In this document: positions 33,313 to 44,016 of the stretch, in pieces
Position numbering within the stretch: the first letter of the stretch is position 1
How the letters are laid out: each line of letters starts with the position of its first letter
Origin: Ollibium composti
Lineage (GTDB): Bacteria; Pseudomonadota; Alphaproteobacteria; Rhizobiales; Rhizobiaceae
Direction of reading: 5' to 3'
Assembly (NCBI RefSeq): GCF_004801285.1
Contig: NZ_SSNY01000003.1
Coordinates: 62,001 to 126,000, forward strand
Length of the DNA: 64,000 bases
The notes under the pieces: generated by a model
Seen by the model: only the letters and a program-made list of their open reading frames with translations
Databases searched by the model: none
What the model was told of the DNA's origin: nothing
Position numbers and translations under genes: made by a program

Positions 33313-35703
33313 CTAAGCCGCCTCCCAGACCTGGTTCAGAATCCGCGCAGCAAGCGCCGCCTTGTCCTGTGGCAGGAACCGACCATAGTGCTTGGCGACC
33401 ATTTCGGGTGTGTCCTGGATCGCATAACTCGCCTGCTCGTAGGAGCCGGTCTTCTTCAGGATGTGAGTGGCCAGCACGTCGCGAATGTTGTGCGGTCCAT
33501 GCGGCAGAAGGCCCTCAATGACTCCGCGCCCGGTGTAGGGATTGTAGATGCCGTAGCGCTGGATGATCAGTCGCCAAGCCTCGAAGAACGTATTCTGGTC
33601 ATAGGCCGCCGATGTGCTGGTAACTTTTACGGTCTTGACGAAGAAGGTTCCCGGGTCGGAGGCGCCTTTGAGAAGGCGAGAGCGGTGACGTTCGACGTAG
33701 GCGTCGATATATCGGTAGAGGTCGCCGATGTCCGGCAGCACCAACCGGAAGGGCTTGTCGCCGAAATAGGAAGAGTTCGCGTTCTTGAAGGCGACCGATG
33801 GTATGAGCACCTCCCAGCCGCGATCCCGTTCGCTCCAGCGTAACTCGCCGACTTTCAGGTCCGCCAGTTGCCGTTCGGACATCGGCAGCTTCCCGCGCGG
33901 ACAAATGAGTAATTGCCGAAGGTTCTTCTGCCGCAATCCGGTGTGGAGGCCGAACCGGATAAGGAGGAACGAGCGCACGGCCTCGGCGGCAGCCGAGGGA
34001 TAGCGTCGTTCGTCCGGAAGCATGCGGATGATTTCGTCGGCGATCTTCCGGTATTCGCCGACCGGGCTGTCTGCCTCGAGGATGGGCATGATCGGTTCGA
34101 ACGGGTCGCGGTGCACCTTCGCCACCCGCTGGATTTCCTTCACACGCCCGGTGCAATGCTTATGACAGATGTCGCAGGCGTCGTTCCAGTTCTCGCGAGC
34201 CGCGGCGATCTGGTCTTCCGAAACAAGGCCGGGAACAGCGATAAGGTGCTCGGCAAGCTCAGGATGCTGCCTGAGCCAGCCCGTCTCGACGCGGGTCAAT
34301 GCCAACGCGATCCGCAGCATATCGACTTCCCAGGCTGTATAGAAGCCGCGACGCCGCTCGCGCCATCGCAGATACCAATCCCAGACTGATGGAAACACCA
34401 GCATCGCGAAGGTGAGCGATGCCGCCGGGATCCCGGGGCCACCGACAGCGCTTTTCGGCGGGGCCGCCAGCGCACCGAACAGGAGCCCGAAATGTTCGAC
34501 TTTCTGGGCGGCTGTCTCTTCTCCCCAGACACCGACGCGCTGGTATCCGAATGCGGTCAGCGTCGTCGTCTTGAAGTCGAGAAGCTGGGCCATCTCTCCC
34601 CACAGCCGCTCTGGAGCGTCGATGACGGTATTGGTTGCGCCGGCGAAGTCGTCGTCATCGATGTCAACGACATCGGGTGGGCGTGATGCAGTTCCCGGGA
34701 AATTCGATCTGTCTAGAATCCCGGGGAAGCGGACGGCGTATCGATTTCGAAGGGCCAGCGCCTGAAAACGGCGGTAATCCGTGCCACCGGATACGATGAC
34801 GCGCTGGACCCATTCCAGGATTTCTTCGCGTTCCTCGGGAGGACGTCGGTCGAAATCGTCAGGCAGATGCCAAGCAAGGCGGCGGCGCTGCGAAGGCGTG
34901 ATGTCCGTCGGTCGGTGTCCGGTAGCGGCGCGGGCCGGGTGAGCCAGCTTCGCTTTGAAGTAGCCTTCGGGCAAACGATAGCGTCTTTCTATCCGGCCCA
35001 GAATCTCGAAGCTTGCGACCGAGCGCGGGGCCTTTGTTCCCTTGAGCCAGGTGAGCAAGGTCTTGCGGTCGAAGTTCTCCTCGGATCGGACGATCGCCCG
35101 ATACAGCTGCCAGCAGCTGTCGCCGTGGCGCTCTATGTGAAGCTTCAGCGCGTCCGTGAAAGTGTCCGGTTCCTCCCACATGGTCCACAGAGGGTCCGGG
35201 AACTCAGCGATCGGTTTGGGTTTCATGCCCCGCTTGCGGCGAGGCGCTTCGCTGGCAGGGTCGGCGGCAGGAACAGTCTGTTTGGGTACGTGTTTTCGAG
35301 GAGCCTCGGGGGCAAGCGGCGGTTTGGACTCGGTTTCCCTGAAAGCCGAACGATGCCGTCGCGAAGTCGGCCTGACCCTGAGGTTGCGGTCGGCACCTCG
35401 CTTCCGGATTTCCTTGCGTTTCGCTGACCTGGAGCCGACGAAGCGGACTATGGCATCGATTGCTGGACCGAGAATGCTGCTCGCACGTTCGAGGGCCTCG
35501 ACGGCGACGCCGCATTCCTTTGCGATCTCCGGCCAATCCGGCCGGCCGCCGTGTCTTGGAGGCAGCTGGCGGTTGGAGATCAACGAATGAAGATAGACAC
35601 TAAGCCGTTCGAGTTCCCGCGGAGGAAAAACCTCGGCGACTCGCTGGCGGAGGAATCGATCGATCATGCGGGGAAACGATGCCCGCCCGGCACTTCTGGT
35701 CAT
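33313..35703 (-). CDS. Large tyrosine-recombinase-like integrase (about 800 aa)
   Basis: The C-terminal 250 residues have tyrosine-recombinase features: an Arg in FGLHTGLRQKNLRQLL, then HGPHNIRDVLATHIL (H-x-x-R) and YAIQDTPEMVAKHYGRFL with the Tyr nucleophile near the end. Before this is a long helical part with charged, Pro-rich stretches near residues 100-200, unusual for simple phage integrases of about 400 residues. It has similarities to integrases of large genomic islands. The start is ATG 35703 or upstream ATG 35751; neither has a strong ribosome site. It sits at the right end of the accessory region, next to nrdJ, as expected for an island integrase. Confidence 0.75.
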   Translation of the reverse strand: MTRSAGRASFPRMIDRFLRQRVAEVFPPRELERLSVYLHSLISNRQLPPRHGGRPDWPEIAKECGVAVEALERASSILGPAIDAIVRFVGSRSAKRKEIRKRGADRNLRVRPTSRRHRSAFRETESKPPLAPEAPRKHVPKQTVPAADPASEAPRRKRGMKPKPIAEFPDPLWTMWEEPDTFTDALKLHIERHGDSCWQLYRAIVRSEENFDRKTLLTWLKGTKAPRSVASFEILGRIERRYRLPEGYFKAKLAHPARAATGHRPTDITPSQRRRLAWHLPDDFDRRPPEEREEILEWVQRVIVSGGTDYRRFQALALRNRYAVRFPGILDRSNFPGTASRPPDVVDIDDDDFAGATNTVIDAPERLWGEMAQLLDFKTTTLTAFGYQRVGVWGEETAAQKVEHFGLLFGALAAPPKSAVGGPGIPAASLTFAMLVFPSVWDWYLRWRERRRGFYTAWEVDMLRIALALTRVETGWLRQHPELAEHLIAVPGLVSEDQIAAARENWNDACDICHKHCTGRVKEIQRVAKVHRDPFEPIMPILEADSPVGEYRKIADEIIRMLPDERRYPSAAAEAVRSFLLIRFGLHTGLRQKNLRQLLICPRGKLPMSERQLADLKVGELRWSERDRGWEVLIPSVAFKNANSSYFGDKPFRLVLPDIGDLYRYIDAYVERHRSRLLKGASDPGTFFVKTVKVTSTSAAYDQNTFFEAWRLIIQRYGIYNPYTGRGVIEGLLPHGPHNIRDVLATHILKKTGSYEQASYAIQDTPEMVAKHYGRFLPQDKAALAARILNQVWEAA

Positions 35704-35751
35704 TGTCGTCTCGTCTGGAAACAACGACCCTGTGCCGCTGCCGGCCAGCAT

Positions 35752-36123
35752 CCGTAGCCGGTTACCGTCCCGGCGTCACCAGCCTATATCGCTGTTCCAA
35801 GAGCCTGTGAATAAGCTGCTTCCGAATAAGAAAGCCCGGGCCAGATTCATTGGCCCGGGCTCCTCGAACTAGATGTGAGCAAACTTCGTATGTCGAATGA
35901 GCAATCTATCTTGACGCTGAGCGAGATTCAGTGACGCGTCAGGAGAGGCGAGCGGCGCGTCGCGTGATGCGTTGCTCTCGTTGCGCCGCAAGCGCTGCAT
36001 TTCTCTCACAACCTGTTTCTTCTTACCTTCTTACCTTCTCGGGAGCGGCCGCCTAGCCGCTCCAAGTACAAAACATTGGCTTGTAGGTACAAAACTTTGG
36101 GTGTTGCACCAGCGGTCGGCATA
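35752..36123. other. Junction region between accessory island and nrdJ
   Basis: No gene seen in 372 bases. Besides the terminator, it holds a palindrome TGACGCGTCA (35932-35941), a hairpin GGAGCGGC/GCCGCTCC (36042-36063) and two near-identical 14-base direct repeats GTACAAAAC(A/T)TTGG at 36066-36079 and 36087-36100. This is the likely island boundary. No tRNA or clear att core is visible. Confidence 0.45.
35834..35862 (-). terminator. Strong hairpin terminator on the minus strand
   Basis: Perfect 11-bp stem AGCCCGGGCCA (35834-35844) with TGGCCCGGGCT (35852-35862) and a seven-base loop. Read on the minus strand the hairpin is followed by TTTCTTATT. It would stop transcripts from nrdJ before the integrase gene. 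Confidence 0.7.
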
Positions 36124-39100
36124 CTATGAGCAGCCCGAGGTACTTCCGCACGTATCACACTTCTCGCACGTCCCGTTCCGCACCATCGTGAAATTATGGC
36201 ACTCGGAGCATTCGTTGCCGGTGTAGCCTTGCATCAGCGACTGCTGCCGGCGGGTGGCGGCGAGCGTCTTGGCGGCGGCGGCGTCGGCTTCGGCCTTGTC
36301 GGTGAACAGCGCCGTGGTGGCGGACGGCTCGTTGCTTTCGAACAGGTCCGGCGGGCTGTCCTCCTCGATCTCCTCGGCCAGTTCCTTCGCCCGCTCCTCA
36401 TAGTCGCGCTTGAAGGCGAGTGCGTCTTCCGCCGCCGGCTTCAGCGCCAGCACGTTGGAGCCGGAAAACGCCGCCGTGGGCGCTGCGCGGGCAGGGGTGG
36501 TGGTCCCGGAGGGACTCGAACCCCCGCCGAAGCCTTTCGGCTCGCCGGCCGCGCCCGACACCAGCTTCACCGGCGAGGCGCCGCGATAGAGGCCGCGCGA
36601 GAACGGCGTCGCCTTGCCTTCCGAAATGCCGCGGCCAAGTGCCGTCTTGTCGAGGTCCGACTGGTCGACATGGGCGAGGTCGTTGCGGCTGAGGTAGGAA
36701 ACGGCCAGTTCGCGGAACACGTAGTCGAGGATCGACGTGGCGTTCTTGATCGCGTCGTTGCCGATGACCATGCCGGCCGGCTCGAACTTGGTGAAGGTGA
36801 AGGCCTCGACATATTCCTCCAGCGGCACGCCGTATTGCAGGCCGAGCGAGATGGCGATGGCGAAGTTGTTCATCATGGCGCGGAAGGCCGCACCTTCCTT
36901 GTGCATGTCGATGAAGATCTCGCCGAGCCGCCCGTCGTCGAACTCGCCGGTGCGCAGATACACCTTATGCCCGCCGATGACGGCCTTCTGGGTGTAGCCC
37001 TTGCGGCGGTTCGGCAGCTTCTCGCGGTCGCGGTAGAGCCGCTCGACGATGCGCTCGACGATCTTCTCCGTCACCTGCACCGCCTTGGCGGCGGCCGGTG
37101 CCGCGACCAGCGTCTCCAGCGCCTCGTCCTCGTCGTCCTCGTCGTCGGCGATCAGCGAGGCGTTGAGCGGCTGCGACAGCTTGGAGCCGTCGCGGTAGAG
37201 GGCGTTGGCCTTCAGCGCCAGCTTCCACGACAGCATGTAGGCGTTCTTGGCGTCCTCGACGGTCGCCTCGTTCGGCATGTTGATCGTCTTGGAAATGGCG
37301 CCCGAGATGAAGGGTTGGGCGGCCGCCATCATGCGGATGTGGCTCTCGACCGAAAGGTAGCGCTTGCCGATCTTGCCGCAGGGATTGGCGCAGTCGAACA
37401 CCGGATAATGCTCTTCCTTCAGGAAGGGCGCGCCTTCCAGCGTCATCGCGCCGCAGACATGGATGTTGGCGGCCTCGATCTCCTTGCGGGTGAAGCCGAG
37501 CGCCGGCAGCATCTCGAAGGAGAAGTCGTTGAGCTGCTCGTCGGTGAAGCCGAGCGTCGTCTTCACCCAGTCGGCGCCGAGCGTCCACTGGTTGAACACG
37601 AACTTGATGTCGAAGGCCGACTTCAGCGCCGCGTTGAGCGCCGCGATCTTCTCGTCGGAAAAACCCTTGGCCTTGAGCGTCGAGGGGTTGATGGCCGGCG
37701 CCTGGTTCAGGTTGCCGTGGCCGACGGCATAGGCGTCGATCTCGGCGATCTGGCTTTCGGAATAGCCCAGCGTGCGCAGCGCCTCCGGCACCGCGGCGTT
37801 GATGATCTTGAAGTAGCCGCCGCCGGCCAGCTTCTTGAACTTCACCAGTGCGAAGTCGGGCTCGATGCCGGTTGTGTCGCAGTCCATGACCAGGCCGATC
37901 GTGCCGGTCGGCGCGATCACCGTCGCCTGCGCGTTGCGGTAGCCGTGCTCCTCGCCGAGCTCGATGGCGCGGTCCCAGGCGGCCTTGGCATGCTCGCCGA
38001 GTTCGGCCTGCTTCAGGTCGGCATGGACGAGCGGCACCGGATCGACCGACAGCTTCTCGTAGCCGGCCTTGTCGCCATAGGCGGCGCGGCGGTGGTTGCG
38101 CATGACGCGCAGCATGTTCGTGGCGTTGCGGTCATAGTCCGGGAAGGCGCCGAGCTCGGAAGCCATCTCGGCCGAGGTGGCGTAGGCCGTGCCGGTCATG
38201 ATGGCGGTGAGCGCGGCGCAGATGGCGCGGCCCTCGTCCGAATCATAGGGGATGCCGGAGGTCATCAGCAGGCCGCCGATGTTGGCGTAGCCGAGGCCGA
38301 GCGTGCGGTAGTCGTAGGAGAGTTTTGCAATTTCCTTCGACGGGAACTGCGCCATCATGACGGAGACTTCGAGCACGATGGTCCACAGGCGAACGCTGTG
38401 CTCGTAGGCGGCGATGTCGAACGTGCCGTCGGCCTTGCGGTAGGGTAGCAGGTTGATCGAGGCGAGGTTACAGGCCGTGTCGTCAAGGAACATGTATTCC
38501 GAGCACGGGTTGGAGGCGCGGATGGCGCCGGCCGCCGCACAGGTGTGCCAGTCGTTCATCGTCGTGTTGAAGTGCAGGCCCGGATCGGCCGAGGCCCAGG
38601 CGGCGTAGCCGATCTTCTCCCACAGCTCGCGCGCCGGGATTTCCTTGTGCACCTTGCCGTCGATGCGGCGGATCAGCTTCCACGCCTCGTCCTTCTCGAC
38701 GGCGCGCAGGAAGTCGTCCTTCAGCGAGACGGAGTTGTTCGAGTTCTGGCCCGAGACGGTGAGGTAGGCTTCCGAATCCCAGTCGGTGTCGTAGGTCGAG
38801 AACTGGATGGTTGTGTAGCCCTGGCGCGCGAACTGGATGACGCGCTGGACATAGTTCTCCGGCACAGCGTCCTTCTTGGCCGCCTTGATGGCGCGTTTGA
38901 GCGCGGTGTTGATGGCCGGGTCGAAGCAGTCGTCGTCGCTGCCTTCGCAGTTGACGCAGGCCTTCATGATGGCGTCGAGGTGCTTCTTGACGATCTTGGA
39001 GCCGGTGACGAGGGCGGCGACCTTCTGCTCCTCCTTCACCTTCCAGTCGATGAAGGCCTCGATGTCCGGGTGGTCGGCGTCGACGATGACCATCTTGGCG

Positions 39101-39930
39101 GCGCGGCGCGTCGTGCCGCCCGACTTGATGGCGCCGGCGGCACGGTCGCCGATCTTCAGGAAGCTCATCAGGCCGGAAGACTTGCCGCCGCCCGAAAGCC
39201 GCTCGCCTTCGCCGCGCAGGTGCGAGAAGTTGGAGCCGGTGCCGGAGCCGTATTTGAACAGGCGCGCCTCGCGCACCCACAGGTCCATGATGCCGCCCTC
39301 GTTGACGAGGTCGTCGCCGACGGACTGGATGAAGCAGGCATGCGGCTGCGGATGCTCGTAGGCCGACTTCGACTTGGTCAGCTTGCCGGTGAAGGGATCG
39401 ACGTAGAAATGGCCCTGGCCGGGGCCGTCGATGCCATAGGCCCAGTGGAGGCCAGTGTTGAACCACTGCGGCGAGTTCGGCGCCACGCGCTGGGTGGCGA
39501 GCATGTAGGCAAGCTCGTCGCGGAAGGCCAGCGCGTCGTCCTCGCTCTTGAAGTAGCCGCCCTTCCAGCCCCAGTAGGTCCAGGTGCCGGACAGCCGGTC
39601 GAAGACCTGCCGCGCGTCGCGCTCGGAACCGTAGCGCTCGGCCTCGGGCAGCTTGGCAAGCTCGGCCTCGTCGGCCACCGAGCGCCACAGGAAGGAGGGG
39701 ACGTCGTTCTCCTCGATCTTCTTCAGGCGCGCGGGCACGCCGGCCTTGCGGAAATACTTCTGCGCCAGGATGTCGGCGGCGACCTGGGAGAACTGCGCCG
39801 GCACGTCGATGTCGTCGAGGCGGAACACCACCGAACCGTCGGGATTCTTGATCTCCGACAGGGCCTTGCGGAATTCGATCTCCGCATAGGGAGATTGACC
39901 CGCCTTGGTGAAGTGCCGCTCGATGCGCAT
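36124..39930 (-). CDS. nrdJ: Vitamin B12-dependent (class II) ribonucleoside-diphosphate reductase
   Basis: This enzyme reduces ribonucleotides to deoxyribonucleotides using adenosylcobalamin, with no oxygen requirement. It has 1,268 residues from ATG 39930, the large NrdJ size of alphaproteobacteria. Visible features are [15 protein letters not shown] at the start, [31 protein letters not shown] in the active-site region, and the C-terminal Cys-rich tail ([17 protein letters not shown]) that supplies the reducing thiols. The start is chosen because the conserved region begins immediately; a longer reading to 40029 is an upstream extension without support. Upstream there are NrdR-like boxes. 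It is probably monocistronic. Confidence 0.95.
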   Translation of the reverse strand: MRIERHFTKAGQSPYAEIEFRKALSEIKNPDGSVVFRLDDIDVPAQFSQVAADILAQKYFRKAGVPARLKKIEENDVPSFLWRSVADEAELAKLPEAERYGSERDARQVFDRLSGTWTYWGWKGGYFKSEDDALAFRDELAYMLATQRVAPNSPQWFNTGLHWAYGIDGPGQGHFYVDPFTGKLTKSKSAYEHPQPHACFIQSVGDDLVNEGGIMDLWVREARLFKYGSGTGSNFSHLRGEGERLSGGGKSSGLMSFLKIGDRAAGAIKSGGTTRRAAKMVIVDADHPDIEAFIDWKVKEEQKVAALVTGSKIVKKHLDAIMKACVNCEGSDDDCFDPAINTALKRAIKAAKKDAVPENYVQRVIQFARQGYTTIQFSTYDTDWDSEAYLTVSGQNSNNSVSLKDDFLRAVEKDEAWKLIRRIDGKVHKEIPARELWEKIGYAAWASADPGLHFNTTMNDWHTCAAAGAIRASNPCSEYMFLDDTACNLASINLLPYRKADGTFDIAAYEHSVRLWTIVLEVSVMMAQFPSKEIAKLSYDYRTLGLGYANIGGLLMTSGIPYDSDEGRAICAALTAIMTGTAYATSAEMASELGAFPDYDRNATNMLRVMRNHRRAAYGDKAGYEKLSVDPVPLVHADLKQAELGEHAKAAWDRAIELGEEHGYRNAQATVIAPTGTIGLVMDCDTTGIEPDFALVKFKKLAGGGYFKIINAAVPEALRTLGYSESQIAEIDAYAVGHGNLNQAPAINPSTLKAKGFSDEKIAALNAALKSAFDIKFVFNQWTLGADWVKTTLGFTDEQLNDFSFEMLPALGFTRKEIEAANIHVCGAMTLEGAPFLKEEHYPVFDCANPCGKIGKRYLSVESHIRMMAAAQPFISGAISKTINMPNEATVEDAKNAYMLSWKLALKANALYRDGSKLSQPLNASLIADDEDDEDEALETLVAAPAAAKAVQVTEKIVERIVERLYRDREKLPNRRKGYTQKAVIGGHKVYLRTGEFDDGRLGEIFIDMHKEGAAFRAMMNNFAIAISLGLQYGVPLEEYVEAFTFTKFEPAGMVIGNDAIKNATSILDYVFRELAVSYLSRNDLAHVDQSDLDKTALGRGISEGKATPFSRGLYRGASPVKLVSGAAGEPKGFGGGSSPSGTTTPARAAPTAAFSGSNVLALKPAAEDALAFKRDYEERAKELAEEIEEDSPPDLFESNEPSATTALFTDKAEADAAAAKTLAATRRQQSLMQGYTGNECSECHNFTMVRNGTCEKCDTCGSTSGCS

Positions 39931-40165
39931 CGTCGTCGTGTCCCTTTGTCTATATATAGCGCTTTTTGCGGTGGATTTCCCGTCTTCCGTACCGCAAGGC
40001 GCAGGTCCGCCGTTCGCCGGATGTGCCAAGGCTCATCCGACCCTCCATTCGTGCCGGTTCCGGTGCCCTGGCCGTTCGGCGTTTCATCGCCTTTGCGGGG
40101 TAGGGCAAGGACCCGGCGGGTCCCTCAAAACTGAAAACTGTGCCCGACGTCATGTCGAAGCCGAC

Positions 40166-40213
40166 TTACTTTATATGGTGTCGAACCTACCCGCAAACAC
40201 TAAATATAGTGTT
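40166..40213 (-). promoter_or_regulatory. Two NrdR-box-like operators upstream of nrdJ
   Basis: The 16-base site ACACTAAATATAGTGT (40197-40212) is close to the published NrdR box (ACACWATATAKWGTGT), with 15 of 16 positions matching. A second, weaker site TTACTTTATATGGTGT lies at 40166-40181 (12 of 16). Their centres are 31 bp apart, near three helical turns, as NrdR needs. They are about 240-280 bases upstream of the nrdJ start. Confidence 0.7.
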
Positions 40214-40339
40214 AACAGACAATTTATTCCAGTCCGACAATCCTCCTTTTCGCTGTCGCCAAGGCACCAAATCCCCACGCTCTCGCCGGCCTCGTGAAAG
40301 GGCGAAAATGCGGGAAAACGCACTGAAATCTGGAAAAAA

Positions 40340-40430
40340 GACCGGGCTCTGAACTTTCCGGTCGCGTCCTCAACAAGGGCGCGTGACCTATAAAAGGCGA
40401 CTCGCCACGACTCGTCAAGGAGTCGTTTTT
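40340..40430 (+). ncRNA. Candidate small RNA with three hairpins and a terminator
   Basis: Three consecutive stems occur on the plus strand: GACCGG/CCGGTC (40340-40345 and 40358-40363), GCGTCC/GGGCGC with one G-U pair (40364-40369 and 40377-40382), and ACGACTC/GAGTCGT (40407-40413 and 40420-40426), followed by TTTTT at 40426-40430. There is no plus-strand gene upstream to terminate, since nrdJ runs the other way. The 5' end is not defined. Confidence 0.45.
40407..40430 (+). terminator. Rho-independent terminator without an upstream gene
   Basis: A seven-pair stem ACGACTC/GAGTCGT with a six-base loop is followed by five T. On the plus strand no coding gene ends before it. Confidence 0.65.
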
Positions 40431-40523
40431 ATCGAATTTGTGACCCCAACATATTGTGTGTCACGCATGTGGATAACGGGGATGGAATCTGCCCGCCGCG
40501 TCCGCCGGCGGATGGGCCTGGCT

Positions 40524-41030
40524 CTATGCCGCGAACGCTGCCGGATCGGCCGAGAATCGGGCGATGATCCGGCCGAGGTCCGGTTCCTTGACCATGCCGG
40601 CCGCTTCCGGCGCGCCGACCCAGCGCCGCTCGCGCTCGTGGCGTTCCTTCCACTTGTCGGCCATCGCGTCGACCTTGAGCGGAAACACCAGCACCTCGCA
40701 CGGCACTTCTTCGCCCGAGGCGAGCCCCTTGGCGTAGAAATAGCGCCCGGCCTCGATGTGGGAAATGGTGCCGGTCAGCCCGGCTTCCTCAACAGCCTCG
40801 CGGGCGGCGGCTTCGCTGAGCGGCTCGCGCGCTTCCGGCCAGCCTTTCGGCAGCACCCAGCGCCCGGTGTCGCGGCTGGTGATCAGCAGGATCTCGACGC
40901 CTTTTCCATTCATGCGCCAGGGCAGGGCGGCGACTTGGAGCCGGCATGGGACCGAGCCGAACAGTTTGCGCACCCGCTCGGCCATCTGGCTTTGCTCTGC
41001 TGGCTGACTGTATGTCTGAGGTTCCCGCAT
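40524..41030 (-). CDS. Nudix hydrolase
   Basis: This 168-residue protein has a Nudix box GWPEAREPLSEAAAREAVEE (Gx5Ex7REVEEAGL type), matching the family consensus that binds Mg and cleaves nucleoside-diphosphate-linked substrates. The region LLITSRDTGRWVLPKGW just before it and the final MVKEPDLGRIIARF are ordinary. The size fits the diphosphoinositol-polyphosphate-like or diadenosine hydrolases of rhizobia; the substrate is unknown. ATG 41030 is used, though no strong ribosome site is seen, and the longer reading to 41144 is unlikely. Confidence 0.82.
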   Translation of the reverse strand: MREPQTYSQPAEQSQMAERVRKLFGSVPCRLQVAALPWRMNGKGVEILLITSRDTGRWVLPKGWPEAREPLSEAAAREAVEEAGLTGTISHIEAGRYFYAKGLASGEEVPCEVLVFPLKVDAMADKWKERHERERRWVGAPEAAGMVKEPDLGRIIARFSADPAAFAA

Positions 41031-41195
41031 GCGAGCTGCCCAGCCCGGAAAATGATTTGCCGTCTTACGAATCGTAGCCGCAATTATATGCAGAGAAAGT
41101 AAAAAATTGCACGAATCGCAGGCTTTTCGCAGCATAGGCGACAAGCGTCGCGCTTTTGCGACAGTTCCGTGACGTATCGGGGGTGCGTTGAGGAT

Positions 41196-41693
41196 TTAGC
41201 CGGCGTGGTCGTCGGCGATCGGCTTCTGGTAGGTGAAGCCCATGTCCCACGGGAAGTAGATCCACGTGTCCTGGCTGACCTCGGTGACGAAGGTGTCGAC
41301 CAGCGGCCGGCCTTTCGGCTTGGCGTAGACGGTGGCGAAATGCGCCTTCGGCAGCATGGCGCGCACCACGCCGGCGGTCTTGCCGGTGTCGGTCAGGTCG
41401 TCGATGATGAGCACGCCCGCGCCTTCGTCGGCCAGAAGGGCAGGGGTGATCTCCTTCAGCACCTGCATCTGCCCCTGGCTGGTGTAGTCGTGATAGGAGG
41501 CGACCGAGACGGTCTCGATGACGCGGATGCCGAGTTCGCGTGAGATAATGGCAGCCGGCACCAGCCCGCCGCGGGTAATGCACACGATCGCCTTCCACTG
41601 GCCGTTCTGGCCCGCCAGCCGCCACGCCAGCGCGCGCGCGTCGCGGTGAAACTGGTCCCAGGAAACGGGAAAGGCCTTTTCGGGAAGGGACAT
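41196..41693 (-). CDS. gpt: Xanthine phosphoribosyltransferase
   Basis: This 165-residue purine-salvage enzyme has the PRPP-binding motif [13 protein letters not shown], an ITRGGLVPA substrate loop, and a conserved end [12 protein letters not shown]. It converts xanthine and guanine with PRPP to the nucleotides. The length and motifs match Gpt. ATG 41693 follows purine-rich GAAGGG. It is divergent from serS, whose start is about 240 bases away. Confidence 0.92.
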   Translation of the reverse strand: MSLPEKAFPVSWDQFHRDARALAWRLAGQNGQWKAIVCITRGGLVPAAIISRELGIRVIETVSVASYHDYTSQGQMQVLKEITPALLADEGAGVLIIDDLTDTGKTAGVVRAMLPKAHFATVYAKPKGRPLVDTFVTEVSQDTWIYFPWDMGFTYQKPIADDHAG

Positions 41694-41935
41694 CGCTCGG
41701 CACTCCCGCGCGGACGCCGCGCGATCAGGTTGGGAATGCGGGCGGAATTAGCCGGAAAGGCAAGCGTTTGGCAAGGTGGCCGCTCGACGAAGCGCCGGCT
41801 TCGCATGCAGTTTTCCACTGCGGCGATGCCGGCTTGCGCTTCGCCTCCCGCGGTTGCGCCACGGAATGCTCTGGCTCTTGCATCGCCAGCCGTTGCGGTT
41901 TACCCCGCAGGGCGCCAATTCAGGACGGTTTTCTC

Positions 41936-43258
41936 ATGCTCGACATCAAATGGATTCGCGAAAATCCGCAGGCTCTGGCCGACGCGCTGGCCAAGCGCCC
42001 GTCCTATGCTGCATCGGCGCAGTCCACCGTCGACGACGTGCTCGCCAAGGACGAGGCGCGCCGCGCGCATCTGGGCGAACTCCAGGCCAAGCAGGAGCGC
42101 CGCAACGCCGCCTCGAAGGAGATCGGCAATGCCATGCGCGACAAGAACATGGAGCTGGCCGAGACGCTGAAGGGCGAGGTCAACGAGATCAAGGCCTTCA
42201 TCCAGAACGGCGAGGCGCGCGAGCGCGAGCTGGACAAGGCGCTGAACGACGCACTCTCCGTGCTGCCCAACGTGCCGCTGGACGACGTGCCGCTCGGCGC
42301 CGACGAGCATGACAATGTCGAGGTGCGCCGCTTCGGCGAGGCGCTGATCGCCGAACGCCAGCCGCGCATGGGCAACAAGCCGAAGGAGCATTTCGAGATC
42401 GGCGAGCGGCTGGGCATGATGGATTTCGAGCGCGCCGCGAAGCTTTCCGGCTCGCGCTTCACCGTGCTGTCCGGCAAGCTGGCGCGGCTGGAACGCGCGC
42501 TCGGCCAGTTCATGCTGGACACCCACACCACCGAGCACGGCTATACGGAAGTGCAGCCGCCGCTGATGGTACGCGAGGAGGCGCTCTACGGCACCGGGCA
42601 GTTGCCGAAGTTCGAGGAAGACCTGTTCTTCACGCCGCACGGCGAAAGCCAGCTCGGCCTCATCCCCACCGCGGAGGTCCCGCTCACCAACCTCGTGCGC
42701 GAGGAGATCACCGCGCACGACAAGCTTCCCCTGCGTTATACGGCGCTCACGCCGTGCTTCCGCTCCGAGGCCGGCTCGGCCGGGCGCGACACGCGCGGCA
42801 TGCTGCGCCAGCACCAGTTCTATAAGGTCGAACTCGTTTCGATCACCGACCAGGAAAGCTCGCTCGCCGAGCACGAGCGCATGACCGAATGCGCCGAGGC
42901 GGTGCTGAAGAAGCTGGAACTGCCGTTCCGCACGGTGGCGCTGTGCACCGGCGACATGGGTTTCGGTGCGCAGAAGACCTACGACATCGAGGTCTGGCTG
43001 CCCGGCCAGAACAGCTATCGCGAGATTTCGTCCTGCTCGGTCTGCGGCGATTTCCAGGCGCGCCGCATGAACGCCCGCTACAAGGACAGGGACGGCAAGG
43101 GCAACCTCTTTGTCCATACGCTGAACGGCTCGGGCACCGCCGTTGGCCGCGCGTTGATCGCCGTCATGGAAAATTACCAGAACGAGGACGGCAGCGTAAC
43201 CATTCCTGAAGCGCTGCGTCCTTACATGGGCGGTCTGGAAAAGATCGAAAAGAACTGA
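41936..43258 (+). CDS. serS: Seryl-tRNA synthetase
   Basis: Class II aminoacyl-tRNA synthetase of 440 residues. It has an N-terminal coiled-coil arm ([18 protein letters not shown]) that binds tRNA-Ser, then motif 2 [20 protein letters not shown] and motif 3 [18 protein letters not shown] near the end. The start is ATG 41936, after a weak GGACGG; the 56-codon reading upstream is spurious. The final TGA shares a base with the surE ATG, so serS, surE and pcm form one operon. Confidence 0.95.
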   Translation: MLDIKWIRENPQALADALAKRPSYAASAQSTVDDVLAKDEARRAHLGELQAKQERRNAASKEIGNAMRDKNMELAETLKGEVNEIKAFIQNGEARERELDKALNDALSVLPNVPLDDVPLGADEHDNVEVRRFGEALIAERQPRMGNKPKEHFEIGERLGMMDFERAAKLSGSRFTVLSGKLARLERALGQFMLDTHTTEHGYTEVQPPLMVREEALYGTGQLPKFEEDLFFTPHGESQLGLIPTAEVPLTNLVREEITAHDKLPLRYTALTPCFRSEAGSAGRDTRGMLRQHQFYKVELVSITDQESSLAEHERMTECAEAVLKKLELPFRTVALCTGDMGFGAQKTYDIEVWLPGQNSYREISSCSVCGDFQARRMNARYKDRDGKGNLFVHTLNGSGTAVGRALIAVMENYQNEDGSVTIPEALRPYMGGLEKIEKN

Positions 43259-44016
43259 TGCGTATTCTGCTCACCAACGACGACGGCATCCATGCCGAGG
43301 GCTTGGCCTCATTGGAGCGCGTCGCGCGCCAGCTTTCCGACGACGTCTGGGTGGTGGCGCCGGAAATGGACCAGTCGGGTTATGCCCACTCGCTGTCGCT
43401 GTCGGAGCCGCTCAGGCTGCGCCGGGTCGGCGAACGCCACTACGCCGTACGCGGCACGCCGACCGATTGCGTCATCATGGGCGCGAAGAAGGTCCTGCCC
43501 GGCATGCCGGACCTGATCCTGTCGGGCATCAATTCGGGCGCCAATCTCGCCGACGACGTGACCTATTCGGGCACGGTGGCGGGCGCCATGGAAGGCGCGC
43601 TGCTCGGCATCCGCTCCATCGCCGTCAGCCAGGCCTACACTTATGTCGGCGAGGACCGCCACGTGCCTTACGATACGGCGGAGGCGCTGGCGCCGGCGCT
43701 GCTCGACAGGCTGGTTTCGACGCCGCTGCCGGACGGCGTGCTGCTCAACGTCAATTTCCCCAACGTCGCGCCGGAAAAGGTCGCCGGCACCGTCGTCACC
43801 TCGCAGGGGCGGCTGGTCCACAGCCTGTGGCTGGACGAGCGCCGCGACGGCCGAGGCATTCCCTATTACTGGATGCGCTTCGGCCGCGAGCCGGCCGAGA
43901 GCAAGGCCGGTTCCGATCTGGAGGCGCTGCGCAACGGCTTCGTCTCGGTGACGCCGCTGCATCTCGACCTTACCGCCTATGAAGTGAAGGACCGCTTGGC
44001 CAAGGCGCTCTCATGA
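43258..44016 (+). CDS. surE: 5'/3'-nucleotidase SurE
   Basis: This 252-residue survival protein begins [15 protein letters not shown] with the metal-binding Asp pair. It then has the conserved [11 protein letters not shown] and [20 protein letters not shown]. SurE dephosphorylates nucleoside monophosphates and is typically linked to pcm and nlpD in stationary-phase survival. It overlaps serS by one base and pcm by four. Confidence 0.93.
   Translation: MRILLTNDDGIHAEGLASLERVARQLSDDVWVVAPEMDQSGYAHSLSLSEPLRLRRVGERHYAVRGTPTDCVIMGAKKVLPGMPDLILSGINSGANLADDVTYSGTVAGAMEGALLGIRSIAVSQAYTYVGEDRHVPYDTAEALAPALLDRLVSTPLPDGVLLNVNFPNVAPEKVAGTVVTSQGRLVHSLWLDERRDGRGIPYYWMRFGREPAESKAGSDLEALRNGFVSVTPLHLDLTAYEVKDRLAKALS

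Larger units (their letters stand above)
39931..40523. other. Long intergenic region upstream of nrdJ
   Basis: These 593 bases hold the NrdR-like boxes, a GGACCC/GGGTCC hairpin at 40109-40123 in the presumed nrdJ leader, and a plus-strand three-hairpin structure ending in a T-run (40340-40430). No cobalamin riboswitch is recognised. Confidence 0.5.

Noticed and set aside
35752..36123. attL or attR site of the island
   Set aside because: Short repeats are present but the partner end is not in the window, so no att pair can be supported.
36196..40134. Two long plus-strand ORFs (750 and 529 residues) opposite nrdJ
   Set aside because: They are antisense readings of a high-GC gene with no protein features.
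39931..40430. Cobalamin riboswitch upstream of B12-dependent nrdJ
   Set aside because: No B12-box or typical core (GCCACTG-like) was found; NrdR-like boxes are present instead.
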